10,813 nucleotides of DNA from NCBI GenBank assembly GCA_016195145.1, contig JACQAF010000176.1, positions 1 to 10,813 of the forward strand, in the 5' to 3' direction. This stretch comes from Rhodospirillales bacterium (GTDB lineage Bacteria; Pseudomonadota; Alphaproteobacteria; CACIAM-22H2). A program made the position numbers and the translations under genes. Of this stretch, positions 1 to 7,175 are shown one piece after another. Each line of letters starts with the position of its first letter. Positions within the stretch are counted from its first letter, which is position 1. The notes under the pieces are model-generated. The model was not told the origin of the DNA. It made no database searches and saw only the letters and a program-made list of their open reading frames with translations.

Positions 1-450
1 AAGCGGAATGCCGTCGAACAGGATTTTCATGTCCTCGACCGAATCGATCGCCACGCCGGCCATGCCGACGTCGCCGACGACGCGCGGATGATCGGAATCG
101 TAGCCCCGATGGGTCGCGAGATCGAAGGCGATCGACAGACCCATCTGGCCGTCTTTCAGGCAGGCGCGGTAAAACGCATTCGAATCCTCGGCAGTTGAGA
201 AGCCGGCATACTGGCGCACGGTCCACGGCCGGTTGGCGTACATGGTGGCGCGCGGCCCTCGCAGATAGGGCGGGAAGCCAGGCAGCGTACTGACGGCTTC
301 GAGCCCGGCAAGATCCTCGGCCGTGTAGAGCGGCTTGACCGCGATCCCTTCCGGCGTCTGCCAGACGAGGCTATCCACCGGCGCGCCCTTCAGTTCCTCG
401 CGCGCCAGACGTTCCCAGTCCGCCTTCGTCTTCTTGGGGAAATCGGCCAT
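1..450 (-). CDS. scpA: methylmalonyl-CoA mutase, N-terminal part (cut by window edge)
   Basis: Adenosylcobalamin-dependent isomerase that interconverts (R)-methylmalonyl-CoA and succinyl-CoA, the last step of propionyl-CoA catabolism. Exactly 150 codons lie in the window; the C-terminal cobalamin-binding part is outside. The translation starts MADFPKKTKADWERLAREEL and then carries the substrate-domain signatures: a Gly-Pro-x-Ala-Thr-Met-Tyr then Arg-Pro-Trp-Thr-Val-Arg-Gln-Tyr-Ala-Gly-Phe-Ser-Thr stretch around residues 66-86, FDLATHRGYDSDHPR, GDVGMAGVAID, and FDGIP just before the edge. Ethylmalonyl-CoA mutase has a different N-terminus, so I favour the methylmalonyl enzyme. The ATG at 450-448 is well supported: AGGAAGGA lies just upstream on the minus strand (about 460-470). 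The cyclase ends 124 bp upstream on the same strand, so readthrough or a separate promoter in 451-574 are both possible. The symbol (scpA, mcmA or bhbA) depends on naming convention. Confidence 0.95.
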   Translation of the reverse strand, partial: MADFPKKTKADWERLAREELKGAPVDSLVWQTPEGIAVKPLYTAEDLAGLEAVSTLPGFPPYLRGPRATMYANRPWTVRQYAGFSTAEDSNAFYRACLKDGQMGLSIAFDLATHRGYDSDHPRVVGDVGMAGVAIDSVEDMKILFDGIPL

Positions 451-498
451 ATCGTCGCGTTCCTTCCTGCGCGTGAAATTTTACTCCACCCGCCGCTG

Positions 499-534
499 CC
501 GGCTCCATGGAATCGCGCCCGGCCGGTGAGCCGG
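499..534 (-). other. inverted repeat between cyclase stop and mutase start
   Basis: CCGGCTC at 499-505 pairs with GAGCCGG at 528-534 (7 bp, 22-nt spacer), and a smaller CCGGC/GCCGG hairpin (519-523 and 530-534) nests inside it. It lies about 40 nt past the cyclase stop. No run of T follows in the direction of transcription, so it is not a convincing intrinsic terminator. It could attenuate readthrough into the mutase gene or be chance pairing in GC-rich DNA. The remaining 451-574 sequence is AT-rich near 540-575 and could hold the mutase promoter, but I cannot fix a -35/-10 pair. Confidence 0.3.
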
Positions 535-574
535 ATTCAGAAATCTCGGATATACCTATGATCTATATAAGAAA

Positions 575-2401
575 TCAGCCAATATCGGCAAACGCGCCCA
601 GGGCCACCCGCAGGAAGCCAACTGGGGCCTCGAAGCCCTTTACCGATGCCGACTCGGCAGCCGGGGCGAGCGGCCTGAGCAACACCGCCACGGCCGGATC
701 GGCGGCGAGCGCCTTTGAGAGCACGATATCGCCGCCGCGGCTCTCGCCCTGGAGCCGGGCGGCAAGATTGACGGTCGAGCCGAAATAGTCGAGCCGTTCG
801 TTGAGCGTGACGACGATGCACGGGCCGCCATGCAGGCCGAGCTTGATCACAACGCCGTCGTCGGGAGCGAGGCCCTGCTCGCGGTTGAAGCGCGCGACGT
901 TGCGCTGCACGTCGAGCGCCGCGCGCAGGGCGTTCGCCGGGTCGCTGAACGCCGCCATCACCGCATCGCCGATGGTCTTGACCACCGCGCCGTCGCACGC
1001 GCGCACCGCGCCGGCGAGATAGGCGAAATGCTCGCGCACGAGATGATAAGCGCGCGCATCGCCAATGCGCGAATAGAGCGCGGTCGAGCCGCGCAGATCG
1101 GTGAACATCAGCGTCACATGGCCGACGCCGACCTCGTCGCCGGGGCGCAGCGCCTCGGTCGCGAACAGGTCGCGAAAGGCCTGCAGCGTCGTGACGCGAT
1201 GCGCAGTCAGCGCGTCGCGCACCCAGGCGCGCGATTCGACGAGCAAGGTGAGGTCGTGGTCGCGGCGATTGACCATGCGCACTGTCCCCGGTGCCGCCGG
1301 TGCGCCGGCGCGCACGCCATCCGCATCGGCGATCAGCTCGGGAAAGCCGCCAGCGCCCCAGGTGACCGCCGCCTCGCCGCCCGGATGAAGGCCGCGCAGC
1401 CGGTAATCGCCGAATGGCAGATCGGCCGGCACATCGCGCGTCTCGCCGGGGGCCAGCGTCTGCTGGACGACGACATGCGGCGTCGTCATCGGGCCGAACA
1501 GGCAGAATTCGCCGTCGGGCACCACGCGGATAGCCGCCGCTGGCTGGAAAGTCAGCTCAACATTGCGGGCAAAATCGCGCGCGTAATCGATATTGCAGGT
1601 CGGGCAATGCGCCCCGATCGGCAACCGGTCGAGCGACGCGACAGCAACCTTGGCGCCCCGGCAATTGGGGCAGAGCAGGTCCCAATGCATGGTTAGCAGG
1701 CCGGCCCGCACCGCGCGCAGGCACAGCTCGATCACCTCGCGTTCCGGCACATGCCACAATCGCGCCAGCCGCAGCGGCCGCAGATGGAGAAGATCGACCT
1801 CCGATCCAGCGACGATGAATTCGCCCAGCCGGCGCGCGAGATCGCCCTTGCCCGTTTCGGCCTCAAGCTGGCGCACCAATCGTGTCAGCCGCGCCGACGC
1901 TTCCTCCGGCAACGCGGCGGGCCGGAAGGCGAACGGTTGCTCCGCCTGACCGGCGGCATAGGCGTTCGCCTCGCCGGCGAGGCGGCGGAACGTTTTTTCC
2001 GTCGAACGGAAGAAACCGGCGCGCAGCATCAGCCGGCCGAAAAGATTGGCCGGCGTCACTTCGAGCAGATATTCGCCGCGCGTCCCTGTTCCCTCGGGCG
2101 TCAAGGTCAGCGTCGCGACAAGCGCGCGCAGCGGCCCATTGGCGAAAACGCGGGCGTGGCGGAACCGCCGATTGGTCACCCATTCGACCGGATGCTCGCG
2201 CCACGACACGGCGAACGGGCCGAACCTGGCGTGGCCGGTATAGACCACGGTGCCGTCGGGCTGCGGCGATTCGACGATGCGGTGCTTGGGCAGATCCGCC
2301 GCCTCGTTGAAGCGTGCGGTGTCGGCCAGCGCCGGCCAGATTTTCTCCGGCGGCTGGTCGAAATGCCATGTCCATGCGCGCGCCTGTGTGCCGTCCATCA
2401 T
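575..2401 (-). CDS. class III adenylate/guanylate cyclase with SRPBCC-like and DUF5939 regions
   Basis: Predicted soluble cyclase of 608 aa, most likely making cAMP. Residues about 8-160 look like an SRPBCC/START-type hydrophobic-ligand fold. Residues about 165-400 match DUF5939 as I know it and hold two cysteine knuckles, CPNC (C244, C247) and CPTC (C266, C269), which suggest a zinc ribbon. The catalytic domain starts near 425 (VTLMFTDLRGST). Metal-binding Asp435 and Asp479 (TIGDAVMA), base-recognising Lys475 and Asp538 (DYFGSTVN), and transition-state Asn545 and Arg549 (VNLAARL) are all present, so it should be active. The Lys/Asp pair is the adenylate-cyclase type; guanylate cyclases usually carry Glu/Cys there. 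No membrane helices or signal peptide are visible. Tandem ATGs open the gene at 2401 and 2398. The GGAGG at 2408-2404 is 2 nt from the first and 5 nt from the second, so Met2 is probably the true start. It is divergent from the permease gene. Confidence 0.93.
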   Translation of the reverse strand: MMDGTQARAWTWHFDQPPEKIWPALADTARFNEAADLPKHRIVESPQPDGTVVYTGHARFGPFAVSWREHPVEWVTNRRFRHARVFANGPLRALVATLTLTPEGTGTRGEYLLEVTPANLFGRLMLRAGFFRSTEKTFRRLAGEANAYAAGQAEQPFAFRPAALPEEASARLTRLVRQLEAETGKGDLARRLGEFIVAGSEVDLLHLRPLRLARLWHVPEREVIELCLRAVRAGLLTMHWDLLCPNCRGAKVAVASLDRLPIGAHCPTCNIDYARDFARNVELTFQPAAAIRVVPDGEFCLFGPMTTPHVVVQQTLAPGETRDVPADLPFGDYRLRGLHPGGEAAVTWGAGGFPELIADADGVRAGAPAAPGTVRMVNRRDHDLTLLVESRAWVRDALTAHRVTTLQAFRDLFATEALRPGDEVGVGHVTLMFTDLRGSTALYSRIGDARAYHLVREHFAYLAGAVRACDGAVVKTIGDAVMAAFSDPANALRAALDVQRNVARFNREQGLAPDDGVVIKLGLHGGPCIVVTLNERLDYFGSTVNLAARLQGESRGGDIVLSKALAADPAVAVLLRPLAPAAESASVKGFEAPVGFLRVALGAFADIG

Positions 2402-2403
2402 TG

Positions 2404-2421
2404 CCTCCGTTCTACGAACGG
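2404..2421 (-). promoter_or_regulatory. perfect inverted repeat overlapping the cyclase Shine-Dalgarno
   Basis: CCGTTC (2407-2412), TAC, GAACGG (2416-2421) is a perfect 6+6 palindrome. Its left arm runs into CCTCC (2404-2408), the complement of the cyclase GGAGG. In the cyclase mRNA the first two G of the Shine-Dalgarno would lie in the 3' side of a CCGUUC-GUA-GAACGG stem. It could therefore be an operator, an RNA hairpin limiting translation, or both. The half-sites are not the alphaproteobacterial LexA pattern (direct GTTC-N7-GTTC). Confidence 0.4.
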
Positions 2422-2464
2422 TCTCTCTCTGCGGATGCTACGCCGATAATCCAGCTTGATAAAC

Positions 2465-2479
2465 AACGACTTGCTCGTT
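2465..2479. promoter_or_regulatory. second inverted repeat in the cyclase/permease divergent region
   Basis: AACGA (2465-2469), CTTGC, TCGTT (2475-2479) is a perfect 5+5 inverted repeat mid-way between the divergent genes. A TTGATA -35-like hexamer for the plus strand is at 2456-2461, but any -10 about 17 bp on is poor. On the minus strand an ATTATC-like element occurs near 2445-2450. Operator function is inference from position only. Confidence 0.25.
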
Positions 2480-2553
2480 CTTGTGCGGCGGACCGGAGAG
2501 TGCCATTATCCCGACCTCCCCAAAACGGATCCAAACATCGATCGCTTTCGCTC

Positions 2554-4521
2554 GTGAAGCTGTTTCGTCTCGACGACTGGCAACAGTTGATTCTTGGGCC
2601 GCCGCGGAATCCGCTGTCGCCGGAAACGCGCCGCCATATCCTGCTCGTCGCATTCTTCGCCTGGGTCGGCCTGGGCGCCGACGGCTTGTCATCGGCCAAT
2701 TACGGGCCGGAACAGTCGTTCCTCGCGCTGGGCGCGCATAGCCATCTAGCGCTGTATCTCGCGGGACTGACCGCGATCACCGTTTTCGTCATCGCTTTCA
2801 GCTACAATCAGGTCATCGAATTGTTCCCGACCGGCGGCGGCGGCTACAAAGTCGCAACCCAGCTGGTCGGCGCCCATGTCGGCCTGGTTTCCGGTTCGGC
2901 CCTGATCATCGATTATGTGCTGACCGTCGCCATTTCGATCGCCGGCGGCATCGACGCCCTGTTCAGCCTGCTGCCGCTCGCCGCCCAGTCGTTCAAGGTT
3001 CCGACCGAGATCGTCCTGATTCTCGTGCTGATGGTGATGAATCTGCGCGACATCAAGGAAAGCATCGCGCTGCTGATGCCGATTTTCGTCGGCTTTCTTG
3101 TCGTTCACGCCCTGCTGATCGTCTACGGCATCGTTGCCCATGCCGACCGCCTGCCAAGCCTTCTTCCCGACACGGTGAACGAGACCGTCTTCGTCGCCGG
3201 GCAAATCGGCTGGACTTCGGTCCTCTCGCTGCTCCTGCTTGCCTATTCGCTGGGCGGCGGCACCTATACCGGCATCGAGGCGGTGTCGAACAATATCGAT
3301 CGCCTCGCCGAACCGCGCATACGCACCGGCAAGATAACCATGTTCTACATGGCCGCCTCGCTCGCCTTCACCGCCGCCGGCATCATTCTTCTTTACCTGA
3401 TATGGGACGCGGCCCCGGTCGCCGGACGGACGCTCAACGCCGTCGTCTTCGGCGCGATGATCGAAGGCTGGAGCTGGAACGGCTGGCCGATCGGCGCGGC
3501 GCTGTTGACGCTGGTTCTCGCGAGCGAGGCCGGGCTCCTCATCGTCGCCGCCAATACCGGCTTCCTTGGCGGGCCGGCAGTGCTCGCCAACATGGCGGCC
3601 GATCAGTGGCTGCCGCACCAGTTCACCTATCTGTCGAGCCGGCTGGTCACCAAAAACGGCATCTTGCTGATGGGCGGCGGCGCCATCGGCATCCTGTTGC
3701 TGGCCGGCGGCAAGATTTCGATTCTCGTCGTGCTTTATAGCATCAACGTCTTCCTGACCTTCACGCTGTCGCTGCTCGGGCTGTGTATTCACTGGTGCCG
3801 GCAACGAACCGCCCATTGGATGCGCCGGTTTATCCTGTCGGGAGTCGGATTCGTCCTGTGCGCCGCCATTCTCGGCGTGACGCTGTTCGAGAAATTCACC
3901 GAGGGCGGGTGGATGACCGCCGTCATCACCGGCCTGCTGATCGCGCTATGCATTCTCGTCCGGCGGCACTACGTCGAAACCCGGCGTCAGATCGACAGCG
4001 TCGACCGGCTGTTCGTCGTCAAGGCAGCAACTCCCGTCGCCAGCCCGCCGCCGCTTGATCGCAGCGCGCCGACCGCCGCCTTCCTGGTCGGCCGCAGCCT
4101 CGGCACCGGCATGCACTCGCTGCTCTGGGTCGCGCGGCTGTTCCCCGGCCATTTCAAGAACATGGTCTTCATTAGCGTCGGCGAGGTCGATACGCAGAGC
4201 TTCGGGGCCGAGACGGCGGTCGAGAAACTGAAGGCCGAGGTCGAAGGCACGCTCACCTACTACATCAATTACTGCAACAACCGCGGCATCGCTGCGACGT
4301 CGTACCGCAATTTCGGCACCGATGCAGTGGCGCAGCTCACCGAGCTGTGCGCCGAGGTTGCCGCCAGTTTCCCTAACGCCGTGTTTTTCGCCAGCAAGCT
4401 GATCTTCGTCCGCGATAACTGGTGGACGCGCCTGCTGCATAACCAAACCGCCATCGCCATGCAACGCCGGCTTCACTTGCGCGGCATGCAAATGGTAATC
4501 CTTCCGATGAAAGTCGACTGA
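2554..4521 (+). CDS. KimA/YdaO-like APC-superfamily permease, probable K+/H+ symporter
   Basis: Integral inner-membrane transporter of 655 aa if the GTG at 2554 is the start. About 12 hydrophobic helices span residues 28-470, followed by a soluble domain (about 485-655). The match is to KimA, the proton-coupled K+ importer of Bacillus. TM1 reads GADGLSSANYGPE, so Asp43 and Tyr50 have the spacing of KimA D36/Y43. TM3 reads IIDYVLTVAIS, placing Asp120, Tyr121, Thr124 and Ser128 like D117/Y118/T121/S125. TM6 has GGGTYTGIEAVSNN, and LYSINVFLTFTLS (Tyr395) followed by HW (413-414) also fits. Residue correspondence is from memory of the KimA structure. Amino-acid transport is the alternative. The frame is open upstream to 2314, but that overlaps the cyclase gene. 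The GTG lacks a clear Shine-Dalgarno; GTG 2500 is possible, though its GGAG is only 1 nt away. The 114-aa gene follows after 44 bp. Confidence 0.9.
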   Translation: MKLFRLDDWQQLILGPPRNPLSPETRRHILLVAFFAWVGLGADGLSSANYGPEQSFLALGAHSHLALYLAGLTAITVFVIAFSYNQVIELFPTGGGGYKVATQLVGAHVGLVSGSALIIDYVLTVAISIAGGIDALFSLLPLAAQSFKVPTEIVLILVLMVMNLRDIKESIALLMPIFVGFLVVHALLIVYGIVAHADRLPSLLPDTVNETVFVAGQIGWTSVLSLLLLAYSLGGGTYTGIEAVSNNIDRLAEPRIRTGKITMFYMAASLAFTAAGIILLYLIWDAAPVAGRTLNAVVFGAMIEGWSWNGWPIGAALLTLVLASEAGLLIVAANTGFLGGPAVLANMAADQWLPHQFTYLSSRLVTKNGILLMGGGAIGILLLAGGKISILVVLYSINVFLTFTLSLLGLCIHWCRQRTAHWMRRFILSGVGFVLCAAILGVTLFEKFTEGGWMTAVITGLLIALCILVRRHYVETRRQIDSVDRLFVVKAATPVASPPPLDRSAPTAAFLVGRSLGTGMHSLLWVARLFPGHFKNMVFISVGEVDTQSFGAETAVEKLKAEVEGTLTYYINYCNNRGIAATSYRNFGTDAVAQLTELCAEVAASFPNAVFFASKLIFVRDNWWTRLLHNQTAIAMQRRLHLRGMQMVILPMKVD

Positions 4522-4565
4522 GAGGGGCAATCCGCTCCGATCGCCAACGCAGAGACCGGGACCGT

Positions 4566-4910
4566 ATGCCAAAGAAACAGAACCCGCTCAACCTCAACCC
4601 CTTGCAGCTGCGCACGCTCACGCTGCTGCAGGCGCTGGCCGCCCTGCCCGACCATTCGGCCCCGGCCGAAGAATCGGGATCGGTGCGCGTGATGAACCTG
4701 CCGCGCCCGCACGGCGACCATTTCCATCTCGGGCCTTATGCCGTGCTGGCCCGCGACGCCACCGGGCTCGCCAATGAGGCGGCGTGGGTCGCGCTGGAGC
4801 GCAAAGGCCTGATCAAATCGATGTTCCCGATGGCCTGCGTCGTCACCGCCGACGGCATGGCCTACGACACGGGCATGAAAAGCGCGATCCTGCACGGCAG
4901 CGACCACTGA
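4566..4910 (+). CDS. conserved-looking 114-aa protein of unknown function
   Basis: I do not recognise this family. The 114-aa product is soluble, with no signal peptide or membrane helix. An amphipathic helix at about 11-28 (NPLQLRTLTLLQALAAL) is followed by a Pro/Gly/His-rich link (RPHGDHFHLGPYAVL, 47-61), a second helix (LANEAAWVALERKGLI, 68-83) and a strand-turn-strand (ACVVTADGMAYDTG, 90-103). That order resembles a winged-helix domain with a short wing, so a small DNA-binding or adaptor role is conceivable; this is inference from pattern only. It starts 44 bp after the permease stop with a modest GGGA 4 nt before the ATG, so it is probably cotranscribed with the transporter. Codon use matches its neighbours, and the reading frame on the other strand here is poor, which supports a real gene. 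It ends 16 bp from the stop of the convergent HAD gene. Confidence 0.75.
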   Translation: MPKKQNPLNLNPLQLRTLTLLQALAALPDHSAPAEESGSVRVMNLPRPHGDHFHLGPYAVLARDATGLANEAAWVALERKGLIKSMFPMACVVTADGMAYDTGMKSAILHGSDH

Positions 4911-4926
4911 GCGCCGCCGCGCCCGG

Positions 4927-5853
4927 TCACCAGCGCATTTCCGGCAGCAGATAGGTCGGGCCGGTTCCGAAACGGGCGGCGAACGCCGCGGCGCGGCCGA
5001 CGTCGGGCGTCTCGCCCATTCTAACGCCGAGTTCGGTCCCATGAATGCCCCCGGCGATAAATGCCGATGCAAGCCCCGCCCCGGCCGCGCCGGCAATGTC
5101 GGTCTTGAGGCCGTCGCCGACGGCGAGCACCCGCTCCCGATCAGCGACGCCGAGCAATTCGAGCGCCCGGTCGTAGATCGAGCGATACGGCTTGCCGTGA
5201 TAGGCAATGTCGCCGCCCAGTTCGCCGTAGCGCGCCGCCAGCGCGCCGGCGCAGACCAGCCGCGTGTCGCCGCGCAGCACTTCCAGATCCGGATTGGCAC
5301 ACACCATCGGCAGCCGGCGCGCGGCGGCGGCGGCAAGCGTCTCTTCATGGTCGCCGACGCCCAGCGAATCGTCGCGCGGACCGGTCGTCAGAATGAAATC
5401 CGCGTTGGCGACATCGCCCGCCACGGTCAGGTCGTTGCCGTCGAGCATCCCGTAATCGCGTTCTGGCCCGATATGGAAGCAGCGGCGCCCGAGCCGGGCG
5501 TGCCAGGGATCGGTGCGCCGGGCGAGCGCCTGCCACGCCGCCTCGCCCGACGACAGCACCGCGTCATAGAGATCGGCGGTCAGGCCGAAGCGCAGCATCG
5601 AATCGGCGACCACATCGGCGCGGCGCGGCGCGTTGGTCAGGACGAGAACGCGCTTGCCCGCCCCCTTGAGCCGCCGCATGGCGTCGATCACGCCGGGATA
5701 GGCGGTGACGCCATCGTGCAGACAGCCCCATAAATCGAGCACGAAGCCGTCATAGCGATCGGTAATGTCGCGCAGACCGGCGAGCGGGCGGGGAGCGGCC
5801 GGTATGGCCGGCTGAAGGCGGGGCGGGATCATGGGCGGCGGCGTTTGTGCCAC
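4927..5853 (-). CDS. HAD superfamily class IIA hydrolase (TIGR01459-like)
   Basis: Predicted cytosolic phosphatase of 308 aa in the NagD/PGP-like HAD-IIA group; the substrate is unknown. Motif I is FVLDLWGCLHDG with nucleophile Asp40, and the usual second Asp (general acid) is Trp42. Motif II is VLTNAPR (Thr73), the motif III lysine is in HGKPYRSIYDRA (Lys221), and motif IV is GDGLKTDIAGA (Asp247, Asp252). As I recall, the Asp-x-Trp-Gly form is characteristic of this alphaproteobacterial subfamily rather than a unique mutation. A class IIA cap lies between motifs II and III. The first start is GTG at 5853-5851 with a weak GGCGGGA upstream; ATG at 5832-5830 would shorten it by seven residues. 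It lies 45 bp downstream of the EAL gene on the same strand and is probably in the same transcript. In many alphaproteobacteria such a gene precedes ribF, but here a convergent gene follows instead. Confidence 0.92.
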   Translation of the reverse strand: MAQTPPPMIPPRLQPAIPAAPRPLAGLRDITDRYDGFVLDLWGCLHDGVTAYPGVIDAMRRLKGAGKRVLVLTNAPRRADVVADSMLRFGLTADLYDAVLSSGEAAWQALARRTDPWHARLGRRCFHIGPERDYGMLDGNDLTVAGDVANADFILTTGPRDDSLGVGDHEETLAAAAARRLPMVCANPDLEVLRGDTRLVCAGALAARYGELGGDIAYHGKPYRSIYDRALELLGVADRERVLAVGDGLKTDIAGAAGAGLASAFIAGGIHGTELGVRMGETPDVGRAAAFAARFGTGPTYLLPEMRW

Positions 5854-5862
5854 GATCCCGCC
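5822..5862 (-). promoter_or_regulatory. 9-bp inverted repeat enclosing the HAD gene GTG start
   Basis: GGCGGGATC (5822-5830) and GATCCCGCC (5854-5862) are perfect complements separated by 23 nt. In the mRNA the GTG start codon would sit in the loop next to the stem, and the weak Shine-Dalgarno-like GGCGGGA would be inside the stem. Such repeats arise by chance several times per 10 kb in GC-rich DNA, so only the position makes it notable. An 8-bp direct repeat CGCCGATA (5859-5866 and 5874-5881) overlaps it. Confidence 0.3.
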
Positions 5863-5898
5863 GATAAGGAAAGCGCCGATACGGCCCTGGCCAGAGGA

Positions 5899-7131
5899 TC
5901 AGTCGTCGCGCGCCGGGCGCGGTTCGCCGAACAGATAGCCCTGACCGAAATCGATCGGCATGTCGAGAAGCTCGACCAGCATCTGGTCGCTTTCGATTTT
6001 CTCGGCGATCAGGTCGATGCCGTTGCGATCGAGCGTCGCCTTGAACGCCTTGATGTCGAGCCGGGGTTCGGCGTCGCGAGTCGCGGCGAGCAGGCGCGAC
6101 ACGTCGATCTTGACGAAACGGAAATGGCGCTCGCTCAACTCCTCGGGATCGATGGCGATGTTGGTCACCTGGTCCATCGAGAAGCGGAAGCCGAGGCGCG
6201 CCAGCCGCTCGAGCTCGAGCATCACCGGCTCGCCGTGGCGGGCGACATGGGCTTGCGCGAATTCGAAAACCAGGCTCGGCGCCAGTTCCTGGTTGGCCGC
6301 CATGAAGGCGACGAATTCGCGGAAAAAGCGAGTATCGGCGAGCGTGTGCTCGGAAATATTGACGAAGATGCCGACATGGCGGCGCAGGCGCTGGGTGCGG
6401 CGGACCAGCTGAACGCCGCGGAACAGCAGCATGTTGTCGATGGCCGCGATCAGGCCTTCGCGTTCGGCGATGGCGAGGTATTGTTCGGGCACGACCATCG
6501 AATCGTCGCCGGCGCGGATGCGCGAGAAGCATTCGTAATGGCGGCGTTTGCGCTGCGGCAGGCTGACGATGGGCTGGATGAACAGATCGACCCGGTTGTT
6601 ACGCAGCCCTTCGCGCACGATATCGAGAATCTGGGCATCGCCGAGGCCGGTCATCACCCGCGGCGGCGGGCGCGAACGGTCGCCGCCGGCAAGCGCCACG
6701 GCCGGCGCCGCATCCGGGCGCGCCGCCGCCTGGGGCACCGCGCTCTGCGTCGAAATCTGCTCGACCAGTCCCTGCAGCACCTTCACCTCGGTCATCACCT
6801 CGCCGAGGTCGGCGGCCTGGCCATCGCGTTTCTGGGTGGCGGTCTCGATCGCCTCGTGGATACGGCGCGCCTCGTCGCGCGCCCGGCCCAGCTCGCGGCG
6901 CACATGGTCGTATTCGCCCTTGAGTGCCACCAGTTCGGACGTCACCGCCTGGTCGCGGCCGAGCCGCGCCATGGCGAGATGAAGGATCGTACAGGCCAGC
7001 AGCAGCATGCCGCCGATTTCCAGCGCCAGACGGGGACTGATCGCCGCCATGTATTGCGGCAGCGTCACCGCGATCGCCCCGGCGACGACGGTATAGGAAA
7101 CTGCGATCAGGACGTGATTGATGATCGGCAT
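5899..7131 (-). CDS. TipF-like membrane protein with coiled coil and degenerate EAL domain
   Basis: Predicted inner-membrane c-di-GMP-related regulator of 410 aa. Two hydrophobic helices (about 6-28 and 35-55) are followed by a charged coiled coil (about 58-125), an Ala/Pro-rich link (130-160) and an EAL domain (165-405). This order matches TipF, the flagellar c-di-GMP receptor of Caulobacter. Several EAL positions differ from active phosphodiesterases: Glu-Ala-Leu becomes Glu-Cys-Phe (Glu200), Asp-Asp-Phe-Gly becomes Met-Asp-Gln-Val (Asp320, Gln321), and the loop Ala-Glu-Gly is Ala-Glu-Lys (Glu377). Asn258, Glu290, Lys341 (VKID) and Gln397 (GQGYLFGEP) remain. Loss of the second Asp of the metal pair suggests a c-di-GMP binder rather than a hydrolase. 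The ATG at 7131 gives a natural membrane-anchor N-terminus with only a weak GCGGAAT upstream. It sits between pyrD (104 bp upstream) and the HAD gene (45 bp downstream), all on the minus strand. Confidence 0.88.
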   Translation of the reverse strand: MPIINHVLIAVSYTVVAGAIAVTLPQYMAAISPRLALEIGGMLLLACTILHLAMARLGRDQAVTSELVALKGEYDHVRRELGRARDEARRIHEAIETATQKRDGQAADLGEVMTEVKVLQGLVEQISTQSAVPQAAARPDAAPAVALAGGDRSRPPPRVMTGLGDAQILDIVREGLRNNRVDLFIQPIVSLPQRKRRHYECFSRIRAGDDSMVVPEQYLAIAEREGLIAAIDNMLLFRGVQLVRRTQRLRRHVGIFVNISEHTLADTRFFREFVAFMAANQELAPSLVFEFAQAHVARHGEPVMLELERLARLGFRFSMDQVTNIAIDPEELSERHFRFVKIDVSRLLAATRDAEPRLDIKAFKATLDRNGIDLIAEKIESDQMLVELLDMPIDFGQGYLFGEPRPARDD

Positions 7132-7175
7132 GGCGCGGATTCCGCTAGCTGTCAGCGCACTGTGCCGGGGGAAGA

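Noticed and set aside
2407..2421. LexA/SOS box at the cyclase palindrome
   Set aside because: Alphaproteobacterial LexA uses direct GTTC-N7-GTTC; here the half-sites are inverted with a 3-nt spacer.
830..2449. Long plus-strand frames (830-1696, 1751-2449) opposite the cyclase
   Set aside because: Arg-rich shadow translations without family signatures; the minus strand carries the cyclase motifs.
2746..3816. 356-codon minus-strand frame inside the permease gene
   Set aside because: Composition rich in Gln, Asp, Glu and Arg, typical of the antisense of membrane-helix codons; no domain seen.
4911..4926. Bidirectional terminator between the convergent 114-aa and HAD genes
   Set aside because: Only 16 bp separate the stops and I find no stable hairpin with a T-run on either strand.
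4927..5853. Loss of the second motif I aspartate (Trp42) in the HAD protein as a novelty
   Set aside because: As I recall, the Asp-x-Trp-Gly form is normal for this HAD-IIA subfamily, so it is not specific to this sequence.
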